NCBI GenBank assembly: GCA_037074615.1
Contig: CM073527.1
Coordinates: 28,210,848-28,274,847 of the forward strand
DNA: 64,000 bases
From: Leucaena leucocephala
Lineage: Eukaryota > Streptophyta > Magnoliopsida > Fabales > Fabaceae
Direction of reading: 5' to 3'
How positions within the stretch are numbered: position 1 is the first letter of the stretch; each line of letters starts with the position of its first letter. Shown here in pieces: positions 54,351-64,000 of this stretch. A program made the position numbers and the translations under genes. Under the pieces are notes generated by a model that searched no databases, had not been told where the DNA came from, and saw nothing but the letters and a program-made list of their open reading frames with translations.

Positions 54351-57300
54351 ATGGGTGAGAATGGCTTGGATGGCGCAGTCGAGCATGATAAGGCAACCAC
54401 ATCACAGAATCACGCAGGAACCAGAACAAACGAGGAAAACAGAGAGATGGCTAAGCAAAAAGGAAAAGCCGAGTCAGTTCCATTTCACAGGATGTTCTCA
54501 TTTGCGGATTCCACTGATACTCTGTTAATGGTCGCCGGCAGCATTGGGGCCATTGGAAATGGTCTGGGTCTGCCTCTCATGGCGTTACTGATGGGCGAAA
54601 TGATCAATGCTTTTGGAAGTAACCAGCGAAGCACGCACGTCGCAGCCCAAGTTTCCAAGGTAAAAGCAGGAGTAATTATCAGGTTCATCTCATATTTCTT
54701 GCCAGAAAGAGATGCATCTGAAATTTTAACTTCGGTTCGATAAATTCCTGAAGTCACTGAGTCAATATAGGAAATCTAGCACAATTTTACAAGTATGCGT
54801 TTGAACATGTCTTTCTTCTGTCATTTGAATTTGCGGAAAATTGCAGGTTTCTTTGAAATTTGCGTACTTGGCGGTAGGAATGGGTGTGGCAGCAAGTCTT
54901 CGTAAGTATATTGAACAATCAAAATTACTTGGGATTTCCTGGCTTGATCACTTATCTTAGTCGCTTTCCCTTACTTTCGTGTTATTTTTCAGAGGTGTCT
55001 TGCTGGATGGTCACGGGGGAAAGGCAGGCCGCGCGAATAAGGGGATTGTATCTGAAAACTATACTGAGACAAGACGTTACTTTCTTCGATAAGGAAACAA
55101 ATACCGGAGAGGTGGTCGGGAGAATGTCCGGTGATACTGTTCTCATACAGGACGCCATGGGAGAGAAGGTATTGAAGACTTGAATCAAAAAGCCACCGAT
55201 CAATATTTGGTGTTGCTTTCATTACTGGGGACCTCCCATTTTCTAAACGCCTTCTTGTTTGAACAGGTTGGCAAATTTCAGCAACTAGTTTCAACATTCC
55301 TCGGCGGCTTCGTGGTTGCATTTATTAAAGGATGGCTTCTTGCCCTCGTCATGATGGCCAGTCTTCCATTGCTCGCGGTGGCCGGTGCTGCCATGGCCTT
55401 CATCATAGGAAGGACGGCTTCCCGTGGTCAGACAGCTTATGCAAAAGCTGCAAACATCGTTGAACAAACTCTCGGCTCCATTAGAACAGTAAGTTGTTGC
55501 TAGAACTGAATTGATATTATGGGAAATTTTATCGAGATCACATTAATTAATTAGATCTTATATATCTTTCGTTGTGTATACATATCTAGGTTGCATCCTT
55601 CACAGGTGAAAAGCAAGCGGTGTCTAATTACAGCAAATTTCTGGTGGATGCTTACAAATCAGGAGTCCACGAAGGTTTTGCTGTCGGCCTGGGATTCGGC
55701 ATGGTTATGTTTGTCTTCTTCTGTGGTTATGCTTTGGCTGTATGGTTTGGCGCAAAGATGATACTGGAAAGAGGATACAACGGCGGTACGGTGATCAATG
55801 TGATTGTCGCTATATTAACCGCTTCCATGTAAGTAGCCCCTTTTGCCCCCTGCATTTGGTGTTAACAGGGCTAAGTATTTCCTATATTTGCTATTGTATC
55901 AACACAACGATGTAAACGCATTGTTCAATTCATTAATTTTGATGTATGGACAGGTCTCTTGGGCAGGCCACCCCTTGCTTGAGTGCTTTTGCGGCGGGTC
56001 AAGCTGCAGCTTATAAGATGTTCGAGACAATAGAGCGAAAGCCGGAAATAGACGCTTATGATCCAAACGGTAAAACATTAGAGGACATTAATGGCGACAT
56101 AGAGTTGAAGGATGTTTACTTTAGTTATCCGACTAGACCCGAGGAGCTAATATTCAACGGGTTCTCTCTTCATATACCAAGCGGCACCACTGCTGCATTG
56201 GTCGGAGAGAGTGGAAGTGGCAAGTCAACAGTTATTAGCTTAATAGAAAGATTCTATGATCCACGCACAGGTGAAGTTCTTATTGATGGCGTCAACTTGA
56301 AACAACTTCAGCTCAGATGGATTAGAGGTAAAATCGGCCTCGTCAGCCAGGAGCCCGTGTTGTTCGCATCTAGCATCAAGGATAACATCTTATATGGAAA
56401 GGCGGGAGCAACAATTGAAGAAGTCAGAGCTGCAGCTGAACTTGCAAATGCTGCTAAGTTCGTTGACAAATTGCCACAGGTCCTAACTTATAACCAGTTT
56501 TCTTATGATTTTAATTGAAGTTACTTGCCTTCGAAGTCAATTTGTTACTAACCTTGTGTTGGACTCAGGGATACGACACAATGGTTGGTGAGCATGGAAC
56601 TCAACTATCTGGCGGCCAGAAACAGCGCATTGCTATTGCGAGAGCAATTATAAAAGATCCAAGAATACTTCTTCTAGATGAAGCGACGAGTGCTCTAGAT
56701 GCAGAATCTGAAAGGATAGTTCAAGAGGCTCTAGATAGGGTCATGGTCAACCGAACTACTGTTATTGTGGCTCATCGATTGAGCACGGTGAGGAATGCTG
56801 ATATGATTGCTGTGATTCATAGAGGAAAGATGGTTGAAAGAGGTACTTTACAATACTAATTAGCTCATCCACTATATTAGTCCTTTCCACCGATCCACAA
56901 CATGCAAGAATCAAAATTCAAGTAATCAGACTTTCTTTTGTGTATCTTACTGTAACTTTATGTGCCTATTAATCAGGAACGCATTCGGAGTTGCTCAAGG
57001 ATCCGGAGGGAGCTTACTCTCAGCTTATACGCTTGCAAGAAGTAAATAAAGAGTCAGAGGAACCTTCAGAGCGTCAAAACAAAAATGAAATTTCCCTAGA
57101 ATCATTCAGACAATCGAGCCAAAGGAGGTCACTCCGAAGATCCATAAGTGAAGGATCATCTGTCGGCAATAGTAGCAGGCACTCATTTTCAGTACCATTT
57201 GGCATGCCCACTGTAGTTAACGTCCCTGAACCTGAACTTGAAAAATTAGACGCGAGAGAAGAATTGCCAGATGTTCCAATTCTTCGCCTCGCTTCCCTCA

Positions 57301-59421
57301 ACAAGCCTGAAATTCCAGTGCTTCTGCTCGGATGTGTGGCTGCCGTAGTAGATGGTGCAATACTTCCGGTGTTTGGTTTGTTGGTTTCCTCTGTTATCAA
57401 AACATTCTACGAGCCACCTCATGAGATGAAAAAGGATTCCAAGTTTTGGGCATTTATCTTTTTGGCCCTTGGCATTGCATCTCTGGTCGCAATTCCATCC
57501 CGAGGATACTTATTTTCCGTAGCTGGCTGTAAGTTAATCCAACGCATCAGAATGATGTGTTTTGAGAAGGTTGTAAACATGGAGGTTGGTTGGTTTGACG
57601 ATCCAGAGCACTCAAGTGGAGTAATAGGTGCGAGGCTCTCGGCAGATGCTTCGACGGTGCGAGCTCTTGTCGGTGATGCGCTAGGTCTTCTGATTCAAAA
57701 TATAGCATCCGTGTTGACTGGTTTAGTTATTGCTTTCGTTGCGAGCTGGGAGTTAGCTTTAGTTATTCTGGTACTCATTCCCCTGATTGGGGTGAACGGA
57801 TATGTTCAAATGAAATTCATGAAGGGTTTTAGTGCAGATGCAAAGGTGAGCCTGCTCCTTTCTTGTCGCTTCCAAATAAAATATATCATTCCAGTTCTGA
57901 TATCCAAATTTCTAAATACGTTAATGCGAATGGCTGCAGATGATGTACGAAGAAGCGAGCCAAGTAGCTAATGATGCTGTTGGAAGCATCAGAACAGTAG
58001 CTTCTTTCTGTGCGGAAGAGAAGGTAATGGAACTGTATAGGAAGAAATGCGAAGGCCCCATGAAATCTGGGATACGGCTAGGTTTGATCAGTGGAACGGG
58101 ATTCGGGATTTCGTATTTCTTACTTTTTAGCGTCTATGCAGCAAGTTTCTATGCCGGAGCTAGACTTGTGGATGCCGGAAGAACTAACTTCTCCGACGTT
58201 TTTCGGGTACTGACCAGCTCTTAGAATATGGTATTTACGCTCCAACATTTTGCTTTTAATTCCTTCCGACTAATTTAGATACTCTGATGGTTGGTAGGTT
58301 TTCTTTGCTCTGACAATGGCGGCAATGGCAGTTTCCCAGACGAGCTCCATGGCTCCAGATTCCAGCAAAGCCAAGTCAGCCACTTCTTCCATATTTGGAC
58401 TCATTGACAGGAAGTCCAAGATAGACTCCAGCGACGGGTCGGGTGCCACGTTGGATAACGTGAAGGGAGAAATTGAGCTTCGTCATGTCAGCTTCAACTA
58501 TCCATCGAGACCAGACATACAAATTTTCCGAGACCTCAGTTTGGCTATTCATTCGGGCAAGGTAAAGATTTTCTTTTTTGTTTTTGCCTCTTTTTGGTAA
58601 TGAATTATATCAAGTTAAATTACATGTTGAAACTAATGATAAATCCATCAATTTAATTTTGTTTGTTGCAGACAGTGGCCCTCGTTGGTGAGAGTGGAAG
58701 CGGGAAATCGACGGTGATTGCATTGCTGCAAAGATTTTACGACCCAGACTCAGGTGAGATAACGCTCGATGGAATGGAACTTAGAACGTTACAGATAAAG
58801 TGGTTAAGACAGCAGATGGGGCTGGTGAGCCAAGAACCGGTGTTATTCAATGACACCATCCGCGCCAATATTGCTTATGGAAAAGGAGGCGACGCAACCG
58901 AAGCCGAAATCATAGCCGCAGCAGAACTAGCCAACGCTCATAAGTTCATCAGCGGCTTACACCAGGTTAAAGCAAACCCAACAAATTAATCTCTCATAAC
59001 CTTACTTATCATTTCTCTGGGAGGATTACAGTTAGCTTTTTTTTTTTTTTTTGGGTCTGAACAGGGTTATGAGGCAGTAGTGGGGGAGAGGGGGCTGCAG
59101 CTATCAGGGGGGCAGAAACAAAGGGTGGCCATAGCACGTGCCATAATAAAGAGTCCGAAGATATTACTGCTAGATGAGGCGACGAGCGCGTTAGACGCAG
59201 AGTCAGAGAGAGTAGTTCAAGAGGCATTAGACAAAGTGATGGTGAATAGGACGACGGTGGTAGTGGCGCATCGTCTATCCACAATAAAGAACGCGGATGT
59301 GATTGCGGTGGTCAAGAACGGAGTTATAGTGGAGAAAGGAAGGCATGAGACGTTGATTGACATTAAAAATGGCTTCTATGCGTCCCTAGTCCAGCTTCAT
59401 ACAAGTGCTTCCACTGTATGA
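54351..59421 (+). CDS. ABC transporter B family full-size (ABCB4/ABCB11/ABCB21-like)
   Basis: Twelve exons: 54351-54659, 54847-54901, 54993-55168, 55267-55488, 55590-55828, 55954-56479, 56569-56842, 56977-57845, 57940-58206, 58298-58561, 58672-58965 and 59065-59421. All are in phase and give 1,283 residues, the normal size. Order: TMD1 (from about residue 55), NBD1 with GESGSGKST (418-426), LSGGQKQRIAIARA and ILLLDEATSALD; a Ser/Arg-rich linker (SSQRRSLRRSISEGSSVGN) likely phosphorylated; TMD2; NBD2 with GESGSGKST (1073-1081), LSGGQKQRVAIARA and ILLLDEATSALD. Both ATPase sites look complete. By similarity it belongs with Arabidopsis ABCB4/11/21, plasma-membrane auxin transporters; auxin as substrate is inferred. 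It is intact. Confidence 0.96.
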
Positions 59422-61107
59422 TGCCAACTCACGTTCTATTATTTTATCATTTTCCTTCTTTTGGTCAAAAAGCAATACGACAACAATAAGCAATCCACCG
59501 TCGCATCTCAAATAATAGCATGCCTGTTCGGGGGCCGCATATGCTACATGAAGAGAATAAAGAAGAGATGAAAAAATTAAAATAGATAAGATGCCAAACC
59601 CGTGCGTGATTTGTTGAACAAACTAACAGAGATGAAATAAATAAAACAGTGACGTCCCAATGATGCTGCAATTGGATCATTCATTTCATTGATTCAATTC
59701 TTAAATAAGGGTAAGTGGTATCATCATCATCATCATCAGGGACAAATACTGCTTTGAATCTCATTTAAACTAAAGGCTCCAAAAGCAAAAGTAAGTGGTG
59801 TTATCACGGACAAAGCAGTTTTTTATTTCTTATTCTTGTTGAGAACGAACCAAGGCAGAATGCGTCCTCATCCTCGGCTGTCTCTTCTCTTGTCGATTTT
59901 TCATCTTTCACAGTCAAGCCATTGCTGATTACAATTGTTTTCACGTGTATACAGATAGAAAATGCCTCTTCTGTTTTAGGATAACATGATAGTCATGGGC
60001 ATGGACCAAGCCATGACCCTTAAATACTATCGTTTTTAGAGGAACAGGAGCCCAAGTTATGAACTTGAACATATATGAAAATAGGGCATTAATACGTAAT
60101 CCACAATGGTTCACCTGTTCCTTTCGTAACAGTTCACACACACACACAGTGACACACAGAATACTTCGATTGAAGGAGGTAGGAGCACATCCACTCAGTT
60201 TGGTGCTATCTGTTGACTTTCTAGCGCAGCGGTGCCAACTGCCAAGAATAATGCTACAAACAGGATCCGTAATAATGACTCTTAATTTGTAATTATTATA
60301 ACTAGACACAGCTCGAATGGTAGAAAATGGTGGAGACTGAACGGTTTCTCAACCCAGTTCCTTCGTAGGGGGAAGCTTAAAAACTTGAATTTCGAGTTGT
60401 CTCAAGAATCTTGGCAAATAATAATAAAGATTGTCTAAAGATATTATTGTTTCGAGTTTTTTTATAAAATGTACGAACTATTTTATATCCAGCACTCTCC
60501 TTTCCTGCATTGATGACGTTTGACCCACACCGAACGTAAAGGTTTTCCTCAGCCCGAACGCATGCGTGAAGGATAGTGGGGATTATGCCAAAAGAAAAAA
60601 AAATATTAAAAAGACATTTATGGGCCACATGAAAAATTAATCAAAATAATAGTATCAAATCAAAACCCATAGTCCGTGAGATTGGTTAATAAAAAGAGAG
60701 AAACTATTTAAAATATATTTTTTCTACTCAATATTAATATTATTTAAAAAAAATACTGTCTTTAAATTGTAAGGAAATCTAATCTCTTTTTAAATTTTTT
60801 TATACAAACAAAAAACCAGATTTTAAAATATTTGTTGACATGATAAAAAAGGAAAACAATAATCAATTTAAAAACTTACTCTTTGTACAGAACAAACAAC
60901 TACTTAATAGAATAGATCATAGGAAGTAAAATTAGCATACATCTGAGAATGAGGAACAAGATGACCAACTTTTTGGCAAAGGAATGATTCTCAAGCTCTT
61001 CCATACATATCATTTGCCCTCTTAGATTATGAGATACTGAGATTAAATTCCCCATTTATATAATTACTTGGGCCATATCTTCACTTTTATCAAAAAAAAA
61101 AAAAGTT
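59422..61107. other. Gap between convergent ABCB and NIP30-type genes
   Basis: 3'UTRs from both sides and AT-rich DNA. It includes a short CA-rich run (60131-60158) and a TCATCATCATCATCATC stretch near 59722. The 122-codon minus frame at 59941-60309 has no recognisable similarity. Confidence 0.5.
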
Positions 61108-63469
61108 CTACTCGTCACCATCGCTTTCATCACTATACGAAACGAGCCCAGATTGGGCAACCTCATGGGACTTTGCCGCTTCACCATTCAAGGATTGCGC
61201 TGGCTCTGAAGATTCGGGCTTACCAGTGCCTACTTTTGAAGCTTCTTCTGCATTTCCCGAGTCTACCCGGGCTTTTTTAGCCTGGAGCCTGACTTTAACA
61301 ATCATGCCTAATGGACGAGATGCTGGATTTTTCTTTCCCGAAGGCTTTTCTTCCTGCAAGAGAAAACAGGTATTCTTCTAGTTAATATTAATGAAGAACA
61401 AGCCATCAAGATACGATATCAAAATAAATATCCCAAGTGCTAACTAGAAACTCCAATTTTTGTTGCCGTTAGCACCAGTACCAATTATAATGTTTTAAAA
61501 AAAAGACGAAGAAAAGAAAACAGCGGGGTAAACTTCCAGTGATATCCGAAAGCGAAAGCACCAATGAAAATTTAGGAAACCACCTGGTTTTCTTACGGTC
61601 AGCCTTGCATAATCAAAAGACAGTTTCCGGCTGGGATATTTAGGAAACCAACTAGCTAGAACGAAAATTTCAAAGACAGAAGTTCAAGAAGGGGACTATA
61701 CAATATAAGTAACTTTTGACAAATGTCAAATTAGCAATGAAGGACAGGCCCTCCAAAGTAAAACTGAAGTCTTCCATGTAGACATAAATGATTCCAAAAT
61801 CTAATTCAACAGACACTCCACAAGATTGATTCATGGCAAAAAAGAAAGGAAAAGAAGTAAATTGTCCAAGAAGACAGGAATTCAGGAGCAACTATGACAC
61901 AATAGTATGAAGATGCAAACATTATTTCACAGTAAGAGTATAATCAAGAATTACTATTACACGGTTAAAAGTAGAAGAACCAAAAAAGACGGTGTACACA
62001 AAAATTCACTGAAACCAACCTGGAAAACAGGACGAGGTGCTGCTTCCTTAAGTTCATGTACAATGTTGGACTGTGCTGCCACTGCTGCCTTTAAAAGAAA
62101 AAAGGCACGAGTAAAATGTATTTAGCAAAACCATGCATCAAATATTGGCACCCACATAGACAAATTCACTTTTACAATAGCCAGAAAAGACATTATTCTG
62201 AGAGAAAATTGACTGTTATAAACAAGAAATTAGTAAACTATTATAACTTCAAGAATCATTATCATCATCCCATCAATTCTCAGGACTTAACTTGAAAACT
62301 TCGGATTTGTTGGTCTTCATCATTTGCCACTTGTCGTTCATATTCTCTCCTAGTCTGGAAGGTTATAAAGATACAGAATCTCAAATCATCAAAAAAGAAG
62401 AAATATTACTCTCAATAAAAAAAACTGTTCACAAATAGTTCATTACATTATGAATACAATCTAAATGAAAATGACATTTCTAATGCATCTAGTCAAACCC
62501 GAAATGGAACTTCCATACATAAAACATTTCAAAACAATTGTTAGAAAAAAATGAGTGTTACCATTTCCCATTTATCAAGAAACTCAGTCTCATCTTCATC
62601 TAAAGCTTTAGGTGGTCCTGTAAGGATTGAAGAAGGGTTAATCTTCAAGTGGTGATAGCAACAAAATCAATCTGAAAAAGGAAAACTTATAGGACATGGG
62701 CATGCTTGTCGCATAAAATGCCTTTCTCCAAAAAGGGCAATTAAACACAACAATGTTAATATTGGCCATAAAAAAAATGGCAGCTTTAACCTGTGCAGCC
62801 TTGGGTTGTACTTGGGAAAGCCAAATGCAACATCGTTGAAAACGTTTCCACTTTCAATAAGCAAGATGTTCCCTACTCTAAACCATCTCCCAAAAGCTAG
62901 TTGCCCAAACCCAAGAATTACATAAGAGAAAAAACCAAAATGTACTAAATACTACTACAATACTCACTATGTTTGAACCGTTCATTAAATTCTGCATCAC
63001 GCTTGTCCTTATTCTCCTTTAGAATCTGCAAATTGGGGGTAAAATTTAAATCTAATAGCAGCTGAGTTGAATCGCTAACTCCATACCACCATTTGTAATG
63101 GATGGAGGTCAGGTAAATTCAAAAGGCTTAAGAATACAAACAAATCCATGATGTAAAATTGACTCTCTTCTGGCTTTCCCCCTTTTCTTACATACTATAG
63201 AATTTACTAGATTGAGGAGTTACTCGAGACCTTTCTCTCTGGGGTTAGACAAAGCAATTTTAAACATAAACGCAGAATAAATTCTCGGCAAACCCCTTCA
63301 GCCGTCAGAATACATAGGCATCACAATGAATCAGGAGGAAGCAACGAAAGCTGACCTCGTAAAGGGGTCTATCCCTTTGGGCAGTGCCGTCTTCAAGTCT
63401 TTCGCCCCTTGTTCTTTTAGATTCGGCCAACTTTTCAGAAGACACACGCCCATTTACATTAGGAACCAT
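61108..63469 (-). CDS. NIP30/FAM192A (PSME3-interacting) domain nuclear protein
   Basis: Six exons: 63469-63356, 63025-62968, 62617-62562, 62354-62292, 62088-62020 and 61353-61108, in phase, 201 residues. MVPNVNGRVSSEKLAESKRT is followed by the NIP30 domain: RDRPLYEILKENKDKRDAEF, then NERFKHRPPKALDEDETEFL, DKWEM and a coiled-coil-like TRREYERQVANDEDQQIRSF. The C-terminal half is low-complexity and acidic, ending LVSYSDESDGDE, with a KNPASRPLGMIVKV segment. Animal FAM192A/PIP30 binds the PA28gamma proteasome activator; the plant role is unknown. Arabidopsis has such a gene (At3g62140) next to ABCB21, matching the arrangement here. It is intact. Confidence 0.88.
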
Positions 63470-63937
63470 CGATGAATATCACAAACTTAAAATTAATTCA
63501 AAGATTCAAGAAATAGAAAACATAAATTTAAAACTATAACTTTGAACTAGGGCAAATAGGGTTTGTTTCAGATTAGGTGGGTTTAAGGGAAATTTTACTT
63601 GATCTTCGGAGACAAAATTCATCAGCCGGATCGGACGCTGGGATTCTTCAGCCATCGTTTTCAATTCTCTCGATGAATTTGCGACTAGAAGGACTCCAAC
63701 ACCGAAAGGTTATGCGTCTCGTCTGTTCCAGAGCCGCGAGCTGTTCAACCTGCATCCCGGCCAATGTCAATTACACAGCACTATTTTTAATTTGTGTCAA
63801 AGCACAATTAGTTTCTCTTATTTTGTCCCTATTAAATTTATTTTATATTTATGTGTAATATACTCAAAATATGTTTGGCTTAATAAAAAATTATTTTTTT
63901 TGACCAAATGAAAGTATCATTTAAAACTTAGAACGCC

Positions 63938-63939
<2 letters not shown>
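63470..63939. other. Upstream region of the NIP30-type gene
   Basis: The 63540-63780 stretch is GC-richer and is probably the leader and promoter of the minus-strand gene. A 93-codon plus-strand frame (63577-63858) has no recognisable similarity and is not called. Confidence 0.4.

Positions 63940-63977
<38 letters not shown>
63940..63977. repeat. (AT)n microsatellite at right edge
   Basis: About 19 uninterrupted AT units close to the window end. Confidence 0.95.
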
Positions 63978-63980
<3 letters not shown>

Positions 63981-64000
63981 CACTTGTGTAACTATCATCT

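Noticed and set aside
1..64000. CRISPR arrays, bacterial operons or phage-like systems
   Set aside because: No spaced direct repeats or prokaryotic gene organisation. All evidence is for a plant nuclear chromosome.

Overview
The window is nuclear DNA from a flowering plant, almost certainly a eudicot. The genes are split by GT-AG introns, the intergenic DNA is very AT-rich and full of MITE, hAT, LINE and LTR-element debris, and the gene set is plant-specific: a SHAGGY-like kinase, a PP2C, PMEI-pectin methylesterases, MIR408 and a PTI1-like kinase. The species cannot be named from the sequence.

Layout, left to right. 5' end of a GSK3/SHAGGY-like kinase (-, runs off the left edge); PP2C49-type phosphatase (+); two-exon short-chain dehydrogenase (+); intronless ubiquitin-eS31/RPS27a fusion (-); TRM13-like tRNA methyltransferase pseudogene (+); five-exon ATG8 (-); tRNA-Phe(GAA) (+); WDR6/Trm734-like WD40 pseudogene (+) with a hAT-like element in one intron; a second hAT-like element and a Stowaway-like MITE; S-adenosylmethionine synthetase pseudogene (+); PTI1-like receptor-like cytoplasmic kinase (+); three tandem VANGUARD-type pectin methylesterases (+) with a dead LINE between the first two; RADIALIS-like SANT/MYB protein (+); MIR408 (-) with a GTAC (copper-response) cluster upstream; 12-exon ABCB transporter of the ABCB4/11/21 group (+); and a NIP30/FAM192A-type nuclear protein (-).

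From memory, this order matches Arabidopsis duplicated blocks: ABCB4, MIR408, VGDH1/VGD1, PTI1-4, RPS27a and SDRs on chromosome 2; NIP30, ABCB21, VGDH2, PTI1-like, RPS27a and PP2C49 on chromosome 3; ABCB, SAM2, WDR6 and TRM13 on chromosome 4. The window therefore looks like one copy of an ancient gene block. Its SAMS-WDR6-TRM13 segment is decaying while the flanking genes stay intact, as expected for loss of duplicate copies after polyploidy.

I did not find a convincing new enzymatic system. The most informative signals are the three adjacent pseudogenes of the SAM/tRNA-methylation group, with a tRNA-Phe gene among them; the MIR408 locus with its copper-response promoter; an ATG8 with a nine-residue tail after the conserved glycine; a hidden first exon in the SDR gene; and several non-autonomous transposon families. 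All exon joins were inferred by eye from splice sites, phase and family similarity.
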